Below, one piece after another: positions 1-11,209 of a stretch of 64,000 nucleotides of DNA; the stretch's first letter is position 1; every line of letters begins with the position of its first letter. The DNA lies in contig CAHIKZ030000834.1 in NCBI GenBank assembly GCA_903632075.3, positions 158,501 to 222,500 of the forward strand, written 5' to 3'. The position numbers and the translations under genes are program-made. The notes beneath the pieces were generated by a model. The model searched no databases. It saw only the letters and a list, made by a program, of their open reading frames with translations, and was not told where the DNA came from. This DNA is from Acanthosepion pharaonis. Lineage: Eukaryota; Mollusca; Cephalopoda; Sepiida; Sepiidae.

Positions 1-1690
1 TATATTTGGAAATTGATGAATTGTTTTAATAAAATTCTTTTGGAACCAAAGAAATTTTGAATTCTCCTTCTCAGAGTAAAAACAACCAGTAACTTTGTCT
101 ATCCAAAAAAAAAAAATTTCTAATATCCAAAGAATAACAATTCTGCATTATATTTAAGATTGCTTTTATAAGTTTTTCAGTTCTGTACTGAGTGTCTATG
201 GAAGACATGTATTTACGGCTAAACTAGTGAAAGAGAAAAATGTTCTTGAGATCTGGAAAGAAATTGAGTGGTTCTTGTTGCAAATGAAAAACAATATTGA
301 AAAAAATATTGAATACAAACCCAACAACAGACAATCAGCAGACCGTGAGACTGTAACTGGTGATTTAACTGTATTGAAGGCATGTTTGGCTGCTAACAGA
401 ACCACGTAATACCTTTCCAACCTGACATCTTCTAAATGTCCAATCTAAGAGCATCAATATTTTTGAACTGCATAAAACTCGAAAATCTGAAGAAACTTTA
501 AATCCTCACCAGCAGAAGAAATATAACTTATAAACTTGAGTAATGGAAATTTTGAACATAACACTAATTAAATAACTAAAAATATAAAGGAAGTAATGTT
601 TACTCAAGGATAAGATGCTTGCTCATAGGTTAGGAATTGAATAAACTGTTAGCATGAGAATCACCTACAGAGAATTACATAACTAAAAGAAGCATTATTC
701 TTTTTTATTCTGAAATTTCTTATTTCATTTTTAATGGCACAATGTTTCAAACAGATGCATTCTCTGAACTTGTTCAGTCTGGAATTTTGAGAATTACTTT
801 CTAAAATACAGATTCTCAAGGAATTGTTGCCGAAACCTATGGTCTGCTGAGACGTTCCATTCTTGTTAAATCTAGAAAAAAGTAAAAAAAAAAAACTTTC
901 TTTTTCTTGTCTTCTTTCTTGTCTTTCATGTGACATTGCCATTTTTTTGGTCAGGGGAATTCTTTTTCAGGTTCATCTGCTCTTCATCCATCCAATTGTC
1001 TTTATCAGTAACTCTCATAAGGTAAATCATGGTCAAGACCATTGTGCTTTGAAAGAATCAATGTTCATTAACCATGGTTCACCACATGATCTCTGATTCC
1101 AGTTTTCGGTACACAGAGTTTGTCATTCACCAAATAAGCAACTGATACCTCACTAGGTCAGCAGGAATGTTTTTGTTGGCATGGCATTGTTCACATGGTT
1201 CATTGTTATCTGCAACTTCACTCCATAATCATGCACTATATCTATAAGATCATTCCTTATCCAAAAATTCTTTGTATTTCATATCACAAGGATACGGAAA
1301 TACATTTAAGAAGATGTATTGCTTCACCCTGGGTTCACTTTTTCATCTTTGAGTCCCATTACATTTTCTTTTGTCATTCTTGTAGAGTTTTACCACCTGG
1401 TACTTATCATTTATTATTCCATAGAGACTCATACTGTGGTCTCTGCTGCATGTAATTCCCAAACCTCAAGGCTCATTGTGTGCCTTTGTGGATTTTATGG
1501 TTTTCAAAGCCATTCACCATTAACAGATTTCTCCAGTTTTGGTGTAACAAAAGAACCACTTAATAAATTATTTTTTAAATTGTTCATTATTAGATGTGGT
1601 TTTGTTTGGACTAATTTCTTTATCACACCAAGAATTATTCTTTATCCCTCATCCTGTGCTGTCATTGATTTACAGCCTGAGTAAAGTTAC
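1..1690. other. AT-rich DNA without a recognised feature
   Basis: No gene, RNA or repeat was recognised here. Moderately long frames exist (for example 1319-1684 on the plus strand), but they match no protein I know and carry no start context or domain. Both strands of 1000-1680 were read for decayed transposase or RT motifs without success. It may be unique intergenic DNA or a very old repeat. Confidence 0.5.
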
Positions 1691-1695
1691 AAGAA

Positions 1696-2385
1696 AAAGC
1701 AACTAAAAATAAAAATGAAAGTAAATACTAGTCAAAATTAATAATAATGTTTGAAAATGCTTCATCTAATAAAAATAGTGATAAAAAGCAAGTAAAATGA
1801 AGATGAAAGTAAATACTAGTCAAAACAAGTCAGAAGATAAAAAAATGAGTAAAAATTAATAATAATGATTGTAAATGCTTCATCTAATAAAAATAGTGAT
1901 AAAAAGCAAGTAAAATGAAGATGAAAGTAAATACTAGTCAAAACAAGTCAGAAGATAAAAAAATGAGTAAAAATTAATAATAATGATTGTAAATGCTTCA
2001 TCTAATAAAAATAGTGATAAAAAGCAAGTAAAATGAAGATGAAAGTAAATACTAATCAAAACAAGTCAGATGATAAAAAAATTAGGCAAAATTAATAATA
2101 ATGATTGAAAATGCTCCATCTAATAAAAATAGTGATAAAAAGCAAGTAAAATGAAGATGAAAGTAAATACTAATCAAAACAAGTCAGAAGATAAAAAATG
2201 AGTCAAAATTAATAATAATATTTGAAAATGCTTCATCTAATAATAATAGTGATAAACAGTAAGTAAAATGAAGATGAAAGTAAATACTAGTCAAAACAAG
2301 TCAAAAGATTAAAAAAAATGAGTCAAAATTAATAATAATGACTGAAAATGCTCCATCTAATAAAAATAATGATAAAAAGCAAGTG
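1696..2385. repeat. 118-bp tandem repeat (minisatellite), about 5.8 copies
   Basis: The anchor ataaaaagca recurs at 1781, 1899, 2017, 2135, 2252 (as ataaacagt) and 2372, giving spacings of 118, 118, 118, 117 and 120. Each unit carries aagtaaatactagtcaaaac, then aataataatga and tgcttcatctaataa. Copies 1-3 are almost identical and later ones slightly diverged. A LINE-A fragment abuts the right edge. Confidence 0.95.
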
Positions 2386-2394
2386 AAAATCTTT

Positions 2395-2605
2395 GTCCTT
2401 ATTCAGTTATCTAATAAAAGCATATATAGGTTATATACTGTTTTCCTTGATTCTCTTAGTTTCAATATGTCCTGTTAGTGTTAAATTTACTAGGTACTCT
2501 TTCCTCATCATGTATCCCGGGAATTTACATTCTCTCCTAATACTTTATTTTGTTTCTGGAAGACATCTTTCAATTAGTGCAATAGTTCTCAAACTTGTTT
2601 GGATT
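2395..2605 (-). mobile_element. LINE-A fragment (3' coding region)
   Basis: Read on the minus strand, this matches the LINE-A region that encodes RRMLRI..., EVL and GHIMRKE elsewhere in the window. Here tactctttcctcatcatgta is the complement of the MRKE-coding stretch. Frames are broken. The same segment lies at 32085-32640 (minus) and 38710-39160 (plus). Confidence 0.7.
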
Positions 2606-3029
2606 GCTACCCGCTTGAATAACAAACCACAACCCTAATGCCCCGCCCTCCAAATGTATAGTCAACCTTTGATTGCATTTTCTTGGTGCTTGTATTGCAT
2701 GTCAAATGAGTATCTTAGTATTTCCCATGATAGTTGATATATGAATGGGATAGGCTGTCAAATGAAAGCAAGATTCACTTAAGGTCCAATGTGTGTGTGT
2801 GTGTGTATGTTATGGTTTAGATATACCACTACCACCCTCTGGCTGCCTACTTTTTTTCTCACCCCTCCGGATATTTCCACCATACCAGAGGGAAATATAT
2901 AACAACAACAGTTATTATGAAATGAAGGATGGATTTGAAAGATTTCCGGTATTTAACCAGGATTCCTTACAGTAAAAAGGTTGTGAGTTCAAATCTGGAC
3001 TTGAGAAACCTGTTTTCCTAAGAAATTAT
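2606..3029. other. Unassigned DNA with short (GT)n and a B-box-like site
   Basis: There is a short TG run at about 2790-2808. Near 2981 tgtgagttcaaatctgg resembles a Pol III B box, so this may be an eroded SINE head, but no A box is convincing. Nothing else was recognised. Confidence 0.35.
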
Positions 3030-3525
3030 TTTTTTTTTTTTACACTCCCAGGGTCCCACTCAAGGTAGAGGGTTATGTTAAAGAGTAGTTTATATGGACA
3101 GGTGGGGAAGATAATGGTTGACTATAGACTTGAACAGGTTAAGGTTGTAGTGATCAGGGAAAATTTATCTTGGGAGTCCGTTCCACAAGGCAGTGAATTG
3201 CGGAAAGAAGCTGTAGAATACAGAGGGAATATGGGTGGTTTGCTACTATGTAAGTGGCATGGTGGGTCCTAGCTGTAAAGGTTAGACCTGTCATAACCAA
3301 GGAATGCAGTTCATCCAAGCACTTTCCATAGAAGTAGCAATAGAACAGTGAGAGTCTCACCGTATCTCACCTGTGAGGGAGGTTGGAGTATGGAAAATAA
3401 TATTTCAAGAATTCAAGACATTTTTGAACTCTATCAAGACTGGAAAGTAAGGACTTGGCAGTTTTCACCCAAATATGGCAACAGTACTCCTTTTTTAGGC
3501 ATGAACTATCTCTTAAAAAGGTAAA
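3030..3525 (-). mobile_element. LINE-B2 3' end, decayed
   Basis: The minus strand encodes pieces of a non-LTR retrotransposon RT C-terminus: a tryptophan motif (LWNGLP-like), then FPDHYNLNLFKSRVN and HYLPHLSI. The T-run near 3030 is the complement of an A-rich tail. The frame is interrupted. A second copy lies at 36030-36300 (minus) and a tail at 36665-36740. Assignment rests on similarity to LINE-B in the same window and to the usual end of Jockey/CR1-type RTs. Confidence 0.7.
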
Positions 3526-3844
3526 AAAAATAGTTCTGTAACAAATTAAGCTTCATTCAGAATATTCAAGTTCCTTCTTCATATTTTATTCATATTTTCA
3601 TAAAAATATTTCACAGAGTTCAAGAAGATAATGTCATATATATCTTATCCAGTTTGAAACTTGGAAAAATCCAGAAGGTTCATACACCCTTTCCCCGGAA
3701 ACCATCTAATCACTGATCAGTGATGCTATTTTGATCTCGCAAGAACACAAAAAGATTAGAAACAAATTCAGGTCACCAAATGATGAATGGTTCAATGAAA
3801 AGTTTGCAGAGATAGAAGAAAAAATGAGTCTCATAGATAAGCAT

Positions 3845-4112
3845 AAATAAATAATGATAAGACATATAATGAGGAAAGAAAGCTTGGAGAATTTGACACT
3901 CAAAGAACATATTGAAAACAAGAAAGACAGAGGGAAGCAACAAGTAACATACCTAACAAGCTTGTGTAAATAGATGGCAGAACAGAAGTTGGGAGGGATA
4001 GTGATAAACCTTACTCAAAGCTACAAATGATAGAAAGTCGTGGAGAGTCATGGTCACTCGCATCCTGAAGAGACATGATATGTAGAAGAAGAAGAACCAA
4101 CCAAACTTTAAA
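3845..4112 (+). mobile_element. LINE-A 3' end
   Basis: On the plus strand, gacatataatgaggaaagaa (HIMRKE), then GLENLTL..., K.DRGK and YLTSLCK, ending in a sequence encoding TKDRKS.RVMVTRILK..D and the A/G-rich tail agaagaagaa. Stops and frameshifts show it is dead. The preceding 3700-3845 is open but unrecognised. Confidence 0.8.
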
Positions 4113-4149
4113 CAAATATAGATGTTACCCTTCTCCTTGAAGTTAATCA

Positions 4150-5050
4150 TTTGACCATTTCCTGCTCTTTATATTTTTGAGGGAGTGACTATTATTACTG
4201 CAGAGTTAGACTACAGGTGACTATTTTCACAGCACTGTGATTTAGTGACATTATTATCACCATATGAACATAGGTTAAGTATTTTGAAGTTAGTGAAGGT
4301 GAATTGGAAGGAAGAGATATCAGGAGCTTCGTTTATCACCACGAGATATAGTTAGGGGGAGGTGATGAGAGGGTAATGAGTGGAAACGACAGAAAGAATA
4401 ATTTCCAGAAGATTTGTTTATCACTCAAGCAGCCAGTAAAGTAGTTCCAGAATTACTGAATTATTGTAATCAGTCCCTGCCCCTCTAGTCCTCCTGTCAT
4501 CACTGTGGAATAAGTTCCAGCACTATCCATCTCCTACCAGCCAAGGCAACATGGAGGAAGAACACTTACAAAGAAGTCCACATAATAATACATGCAACCT
4601 TTTATAAAATACCTTTTAATTTTAGTATGAAATTCAGAGTCAGTATTTTTACAAAATACCTTTTAATTTCCTATAGTGGTTATTGGTAAGTAATTACAAG
4701 TTTTAAATACTGAAAAAAATATTATCACTGAACAGTGATAATACATCCACTGTTCTTTTCACTATGCAGTGACTATAATGTGATTTTATTCTCTCCCCCA
4801 CCACAGACAATGAATTGTAAATATGGGGACTAGTTAGTATTTTCATAGAGACAATGAGGTATTATAGTGGGTGTAGTAAGAAAGGTACGTATGAATGTGT
4901 TGTTTTGGTGTAAGGAATATTGTTCGTATGCTTGGGTCAGTGTTTGCGGCTAACTAAATTATAGTTAAGACAGAAGAAGACCGTCCTTTCCCCAATCCAC
5001 CCTTTTGGCCATGTGCCACATTTCTGTGTATTTTAACAGAATAAATATCA
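4150..5050. repeat. Mostly unassigned; holds copy 1 of a 130-bp direct repeat (4575-4705)
   Basis: The block around ttttataaaataccttttaa recurs 670 bp downstream (5245-5375) with few differences, followed in both places by gaaattcaga.tcagtattt. The rest of the interval shows nothing recognisable. The duplicated blocks flank a LINE-A 3' end, so the tail and its flank were probably duplicated together. Confidence 0.7.
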
Positions 5051-5052
5051 CT

Positions 5053-5768
5053 ATAATGTGATCAGTTTACAGATAAAAGGGTCAGAGAAAAGCAACACAC
5101 AACCTACCCAAGCAAATGGTTGGCAGAGCTGGGTGTAGGAGAAATGGAAAAAAAGATAAAAGTTATTAATAGCTACAAAAGATGGGAAATTGTGGAGAGT
5201 CACGATCACCAATGCCCAGAAAGGACACAGCACACAGAAGTCTACTGTGCAGTGATAATACATGTGGCCTTTTATAAAATACCTTTTAATTTTAGTATGA
5301 AATTCAGATTCAGTATTTTTACAAAATACCTTTTAATTTCCTTTTGCGGTAATTGGTAAGTAATCACAAATTACTTTAGATTCTTAGTAAAAATACTGAA
5401 AAAATATTATGACTAATTATTCAGTAATTATAATGTGATCAGTTTGCAGGTAAAAGGGCCACAGAAAAGTAACGCACAACCTACCTGAGCAAATGGTTAG
5501 TAGAACTGGGTGTGGGAGAAATGGAAAAAGATAAGTTATTAACAGCTACAAAAGATAGAAAATTGTGGAGAGTCATGATCGCCAACGCCCAGAAGGGACA
5601 CGACATATAGAAGAAGAAGAATGACTTTGTGCAAATATATAGCAGAACAGGGTTTATGAAAGATAGCAAAAAGACAAAAGTTAGTAAGAGCTACAAAGGA
5701 GAGGAAATTGTGGAGAGCCATGATTGCCAATGTTCTGAAGGGAGCTGGCACATAGAAGAAGAATATAA
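5053..5768 (+). mobile_element. Three tandem LINE-A 3' ends
   Basis: Three successive LINE-A termini are present (5053-5240, 5430-5615, 5622-5765). Each reads through AEQG..., KTK, RATK and LWRAMIA-like codons and stops at the gacatatagaagaagaagaa type of tail. The anchor ataatgtgatcagttt recurs 377 bp apart. The third copy begins directly after the tail of the second. None has upstream RT sequence, so this is tail-only tandem duplication. Confidence 0.85.
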
Positions 5769-5769
5769 C

Positions 5770-6687
5770 CCTATTTTTTTTTTTTATTTCTGTTATTTAT
5801 TTTTTACCTGGATACATAAACAAAATTCCAGTGGTTTATGGCCCAGATCACCTGTCCCATCAACTGAAAATAAAAGAAAAAAAAACTCTATTTGTCAGGC
5901 AGTTTTCCCAACCACTTCCACACAAAAGATTTCTGAATGCTTGATTTTGGACTTTGTTGACTAAAAAATCCATTGCAGTCTTGTTTATATCATCAAGTGG
6001 ATATAAAGTATTGTGTTTATTTAGGTCTCCCCTCCAACCACCGCTCCACATGCACACACCCTTCCCCTGGCAGCCATCTCTTTGACCTTTCATATCTAAA
6101 GTTCATCCTATGAACAATGACAACGTAATTTGAGTCTAGTCTATTTGGGTGGGGTAGCTGGAAGTCTATTTCAAAGGTTGGGGTGGTGTGACTCAAAGAC
6201 TTACTTCAAAGGTTAAGATACTGTTTAATGATTTATAAAAGAAAGAAAAAACAATAAAAAAAAGAAAGGAATGCAGGAATTTTACATTAATGCATTTAAT
6301 GCATTTGGTGAGCTGGAATATGACAATTCCATGAATTTGGCTCTGAATATTCTGGCAAAGCAGAATAAACACAATGGCCAATTTCGCCATCAATGCCTGA
6401 AAGCATTGACCTCAGCACCCACAAATTATTTTCAAAGAACACCCATTACCTGTCAAGGAAAAATGCTTCTTTTAGCAATCTCCTCAGTTTATATCAAGTA
6501 ATACTGGACACTTTGACATACAATAATGGTTAACAGCAGTGTATAGGTGCACCTCCAAAAATCTCAATGATCTGAGCCTGACAGCTGATCTCTCCTTTAA
6601 CCTAAGTCTGGGGGTTCACTGGGAGAAAACTGACTTGAAACATTCAGTATCTTCAAAACCAAGCTTGTAATATTTCATAATCACAAA
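5770..6687. other. Unassigned AT-rich DNA
   Basis: No feature recognised. The plus frame 6271-6501 and the minus frames 5860-6093 and 6193-6393 are short and match nothing known. Confidence 0.4.
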
Positions 6688-6805
6688 GCTTACAGCCAAA
6701 CCACATTGAAACATTGGTTCCTATACGATCACCAAAGTTAAGCAACCTCAAGCCTGGTCAGTACCTATATGTGTGACCACTTGGAAATACCAGCTTGGAT
6801 GTGTG
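6688..6805 (+). pseudogene. 5S rRNA-like sequence (5S-derived SINE head)
   Basis: About 118 nt aligns by eye to metazoan 5S rRNA along its whole length: 5' gcttacagccaaaccac, the box A region aagttaagcaac, and the box C region gtgtgaccacttggaaatac. It differs from a working 5S gene at many positions, including ttgaaacattgg where the canonical gene has a GC-rich segment. It is followed at once by ggtggataatgactcgg, a remnant of the SINE1 tRNA head. The same arrangement and the same ttgaaacattgg variant occur at 60795-60915, which argues for an element head, not a chance pseudogene. Confidence 0.88.
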
Positions 6806-6900
6806 GGTGGATAATGACTCGGAAATTTTATTAAAAAAATATGTGCTCTCCAGCAGCATTTGTACCTGTGACATCCTTGGTAGGAGAAACCATCATTAGA
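6806..6900 (+). mobile_element. SINE1 head remnant after the 5S unit
   Basis: gggtggataatgactcgg matches the start of SINE1 (gtaatggataatggctcag at other loci) with a small deletion. Sequence beyond about 6830 is too diverged to align with the SINE1 body. Confidence 0.5.
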
Positions 6901-6953
6901 TCAGGCAATGCACTCTGTGACTGAGTATAAGTATATAGGATCTAACACCAATT

Positions 6954-6956
<3 letters not shown>

Positions 6957-7000
<44 letters not shown>
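6957..7000. repeat. (CT)n microsatellite
   Basis: About 22 CT units, directly left of the 7006-7130 inverted repeat. Confidence 0.98.
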
Positions 7001-7003
<3 letters not shown>

Positions 7004-7005
7004 TC

Positions 7006-7130
7006 TCATCTTCAAGCAAATTTTTGAATAACTTATTTTTTGGAATAAAATAAGTTTTGGAATAAAATAATTTTGGAATAACTTATTATTTGGAATAAAA
7101 TAAGTTATTCCAAAGTTCGCTTGAAGATGA
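7006..7130. repeat. Inverted repeat, about 32-bp arms
   Basis: The left arm 7006-7037 starts tcatcttcaagcaaa and the right arm 7099-7130 ends cgcttgaagatga. The arms pair with a few mismatches. The 60-nt middle holds several copies of ttggaataaaataa, so the whole block is a decayed fold-back unit. Confidence 0.8.
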
Positions 7131-7344
7131 AACAGAACTAATGCTTTTAATTTAATATAATTGAATTTGAAGTTTTTGTTTTTGAAACATGGTAATTCCT
7201 GTGGAGCGATGAAACCATATTTTTAAATCAGTTAATTTATAATATTTATGCTCTGTAAATTTACATTGAGCACTGTTTTGTAAAAATAGAAATATCAATA
7301 AGAACACCGGATTATATATTTTACTGTTCTTTCTTTTTATTATA

Positions 7345-7391
7345 AAATATATATATGTGTGTGTGTGTGTCTATGTGTGTGTGTGTGTGTG
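7345..7391. repeat. (AT)n(GT)n microsatellite
   Basis: A short AT run grades into TG repeats with one interruption. Confidence 0.95.
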
Positions 7392-8190
7392 CAATTATGC
7401 AGGCATGCATATACATGTGTATATAAAAAATGATTTTCTAATAAAGAACAAGAATGTATCAATTTTTTCTGAAGTAAAAATGAAAAACAAATTTGGTTTC
7501 GACTTTTCTGCTTTTTCATATTATTGCAACCTGCTTGCTTCAATGCAATTCTTTCACACAAACCAACCTATCTGCATTTACTTTTGTTTCTGTGCATTTA
7601 TGACTTCCATTTCTGTTTGTAAATAATCGAAGTTCTATTCACATAGACCTCAACTATACCTGCAGGTTGCATACACAAGTAGGGGATGTGATTTCACAAA
7701 TGAATTATATAATTGCTCGAAAAGACAAGCTCAACGCACAGCAATGACGTAATTTGTTGAATGCAACGTATTGTGTTCGTAATAATGAGGACAAGTAGGT
7801 AATGAGGGCTGTCCCACACAGTTGGAGGAGGAATGACAGCTGGGGGAGTCAAAGAGAGTGTAGATAGAGGTTGAAAAATTCTGGAATTGTTGTGGAGATA
7901 GATTTTATGAAATGGATATCAGAATTATAAAGAAATATCTGCTGCCACCACCAAATAAAAAAGAAAAAAAAAAAAACAGAAAAAGAAAAATTTTATAAGA
8001 ATACTGAAGAGAAAAGAGATAGAGAGACATGTAGATAAAGTGAAAGGGTGTGTAATGGTTAATGAGCTATTCAAGCAGATGATTATTAATGAGTAGTGAG
8101 TTGAATCCTTACCAGGTGCCCTAAAGCTAAAAACCTTACTGGGTGCCAAAGCTAAACTGAGCTTGGCAAATAACAAGAGGGAGTAAGAGG

Positions 8191-8192
<2 letters not shown>
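7392..8192. other. Unassigned DNA
   Basis: No gene or repeat recognised. The minus frame 7925-8176 runs over A-rich sequence and has no domain. Confidence 0.4.

Positions 8193-8193
<1 letters not shown>

Positions 8194-8234
<41 letters not shown>
8194..8234. repeat. (GA)n microsatellite
   Basis: About 20 GA units. Confidence 0.97.
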
Positions 8235-8240
<6 letters not shown>

Positions 8241-8249
8241 AAACATGTG

Positions 8250-8765
8250 ATCTATATAATGGGGATTACAAAAACAAATAGGTACAGAAATTTAACTATT
8301 TGGTTAGTTTTATAACAAAGTCAAGGTAGCAAGAGAAAATAAGAAGAGAGGACTATTAACTATAAGATAGAATGCCTAGGAATATCCCTTTCAGATAGTA
8401 ATCATAGTATTAAGAGGTAGGAAAATATCATTAGAAACAAACAAAAAGAGTGCTGAAATGCTACATAGTATCTAATTTCCTATAAGGTAATGTAGGCTGA
8501 TGAAAAACAAGGTAGCAATGGAGAAAAAGAAAGGACTATTAACTATAAGAAAATAGAATGCATGGTTATTAGCAAAAGAGACAACCCAAAATGTGGATTA
8601 CATAATGGGGATGCCAAAATAAAACTGGAGCAGAAATTTAACTACCTGGGTGGTTTTGTAACAAATGACAAAAAATACAATATAGAAATACAAAGAGGCA
8701 TGAAATAGCAAAAGATGCTTTTCAGAAACTAAGCAAAGTATTAAGAGATAGTTTGCAAACTACTA
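8250..8765 (+). mobile_element. LINE-A RT fragment, internally duplicated
   Basis: The plus strand encodes decayed RT sequence such as KIKLEQKFNYLGGFVTND, the motif that follows the catalytic domain in non-LTR RTs. The segment is present twice: aggactattaactataag occurs near 8350 and 8533, and ataatgggga occurs near 8258 and 8602. It meets an oppositely oriented LINE-A piece near 8768. Confidence 0.8.
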
Positions 8766-8767
8766 TT

Positions 8768-9105
8768 AGCTGAGCTTTCGGAAGGCATCTTTTCCTATTG
8801 CAATGTACCTGTGGATTTTAGTACTTGTTTGATATTATCATTTCCAAGTCAGGGTTCACATTTTGGGCTGTTCCTCTTGCTGACAACCTAAATATTCTGT
8901 CTTCTTACAATAAATGCTTAGGGATTTCTTCTCACTTTCTTTTACTGCATTCTTTAAGATCTCCTTCAGTTTCCTTTCTGTGTCTGCTATCAATACTGTG
9001 TCATTTGCATAGCTTATGTTGTTAAGATTGTGTCCACCAATAGGAAAGTCTAGTAGGACCTTTAGTTCTTTCAGAATTGCTGTGTTGAAAATGTTCAAAA
9101 AAATT
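8768..9105 (-). mobile_element. LINE-A reverse transcriptase core fragment
   Basis: The minus strand from 9098 reads open for 80 codons and contains YANDTVLIADTE, a variant of the YADDTVL catalytic box of non-LTR RTs (second Asp position A-N-D in place of A-D-D), then KESEKK and CKKTEYLGC. The first catalytic Asp of YADD is changed to Asn, and the frame ends soon after, so it is inactive. It continues in broken frame to about 8770 and there meets the plus-strand fragment. Confidence 0.85.
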
Positions 9106-9201
9106 TCATTCTTGCTTTAAGGTAATGTTGTAGCATACCTATGAACAATAATAGGTATGTCCCCATTCACATAAATACAGTAGTAAATACTGTATGTTGA
9201 T

Positions 9202-9720
9202 CTGCAGTTGGAGATTTGTCTCCAGCTGAGCTGGTTAAACTCTCTGCCTCAGGACAAAGAGGATGCCCAGATGAGACTATATGAATGAGCAGAGTCTCAT
9301 TTTGGGAAACAGCTACCCGACCCCAATTTTATACGGGGTCTATGGGGAATTTTTGGACAATCCTACGGGCTTGGATACCCCATATTAAATGCGGCCTTGT
9401 ATCACATCTGAATGCATGGGGTGGTTGGTAGATATCCTGCAGTTGGAGATTCGTCTCCAGCTGTGCTGGTCAAACTCTCTACCTCAGGAAAGAGAGGATG
9501 CCCAGACGAGGCTATGTTGATGGGCAGAGTCTCGTCTCAGGAAACAGATACCCAACCCCATTTTATACAGGGTCTATGGGGAATTTTTGGCTGAGCCTAC
9601 AGGTTCGGGTACCCCACATTAAATTTGGCCTTGTGCCACATCTGACCACATAGAGCAATTGGTAGATATCCTGCAGTCGGAGATTCATTGTGGAATTCAC
9701 TTGATTCACTTCTAGTAGGT
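9202..9720 (+). repeat. 235-bp tandem repeat, 2.2 copies, SINE-like unit
   Basis: ctgcagttggagatt recurs at 9202, 9437 and 9671 (ctgcagtcgg), giving spacings of 235 and 234. Each unit contains gtcaaactctct.cctcagg, gagaggatgcccaga, a gggtctatggggaatttttg block and gccttgtgccacatctga. The last motif is the SINE2 tail, so the unit is probably a SINE relative that has become tandem. The same family lies inverted at 11765-12225. Confidence 0.9.
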
Positions 9721-10655
9721 GAAACTTATGTGTTGTCCTAAGTATTATCATTCCATTACCAAACTTTGTTTGATTATTCTATTCAGTAACCTTCCCTAGG
9801 TTACAACAGGTAACTACTGCAAGTTTTGACTGGCTGTAGACTAGATCTAGACTGAACCTCTGGCAATATATCCAGATAGTTAATGATATGACATCACTGG
9901 GTCGAAGGTTTCCTTGACTGAAGTCACCTTCCAGTGTGAAGGATTTCCCTGATAAAATAAATGTCTATGAGCCTTTAAGTTGAAGAACATTAGGTGGCCT
10001 GACCTGGAGAGGGATGGACTCCGCCAGTTCTACTTTGCCCAAGACACGTTATATATGAATAAATACCTTCCCAAGACATGTACAAGGAGCTAATCAGATG
10101 ATTAGCTGCACAGCACCCCTATGATCACACCCAGTCATGGGACAGATGATGATGATGATTTATAGATAGGCTGACTGGAGCAATAAATCTTCCTATCCCA
10201 CATTTCACCACCTCCATTTGGCCTTGTGCCAGTCTAAGTTAATCAAGATAAATTAAGAGGAATGGAAAAATAGATAAATGCAGTAAGTACAGAGAATAGA
10301 AAAGAAGATATAACATAAAAAAAGTAAGAGTTAAACATCAAAAATATGTAAAGAACATCAGAAGTCCATGTTTTTTCGCTTCACCCACCATGGTTTCAAA
10401 TCAATGGTTGAGGTATTATCTGTTTGGGACTTGTTTACTAGAATATTAACATCACACATACATTTACTTTCTCTTCCTTAGATTGTCAGCAGGATAAGCT
10501 GCAAGAAAGATGTACTTTGATGTAGTCTTCAATGGAAACACTTTGTTTGATTGCCAATATTCAATGAAGAAGGCTCTTTCTGTTTAGAAACCTTCTTTTT
10601 ATTTTTATTTTAGTTATTTCTGTTAAGCTACGTACACAAGTTTTTCAAACAAGGT
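9721..10655. other. Unassigned DNA
   Basis: No domain or RNA recognised. A short GAT run lies at about 10147-10162, and gccttgtgccagtctaagtt at about 10222 resembles the SINE2 tail. Confidence 0.4.
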
Positions 10656-10905
10656 AGAAAGTGATTTTGTTTTCTTTATCTTTTAAAAGGTATTTGTTTT
10701 TCCTTCCTTCATTTTTTTTTCTACCTTTTCTTTTTATTGTCCATTGGATTTTTCTTTGCTTCCTTTTTTCTTTTCTTCATTCATTTTTCTTTATTTGTCT
10801 TCTCTTTTCTCTTTTCCCCGCCACCACCAACTTTTTCCTCCCTGCCTCCTTCTCCTCTTTTCTTCCTTCCATTTTATTTCATTGTATTTTACTCAAAACA
10901 CTTTA
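10656..10905. repeat. Pyrimidine-rich tract
   Basis: The plus strand is almost all T and C for about 240 bases. Overlapping open frames here (rich in Phe, Leu and Ser) arise from composition and are not genes. Confidence 0.8.
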
Positions 10906-11209
10906 CAGTCTTGCCGAACTAATAGACCAGCTTTCATTTTATTTGGTGAGGTTTTCACAAAATTATACTATGGGAATTTCAGTAGGGCAAATTGTTAGCT
11001 AATATTTATAATTCCCTACTTCAGTCTTCAATCTCCTTCACATTTTTTCTTTTTCGTCACATTCTTGCCCAATCAACAAAATGATAGGATCAGAAGCAAC
11101 ACACGGGCACCATTTACTTAAGCCCAGATAAAAAGCCAGGGCACTGATAATGACTGGTAAACATTATGCCAGCATGCATTAAGAGTTACATCATCCTACA
11201 TGCATACTA

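Noticed and set aside
1195..1684. Two overlapping plus frames of 86 and 121 codons
   Set aside because: No recognisable domain, no splice or start context I can defend, and AT-rich DNA gives such lengths by chance.
10661..11002. 113-codon hydrophobic plus frame that could pass for membrane segments
   Set aside because: T-rich DNA always codes hydrophobic residues; three overlapping frames are open at once, and no homology is visible.
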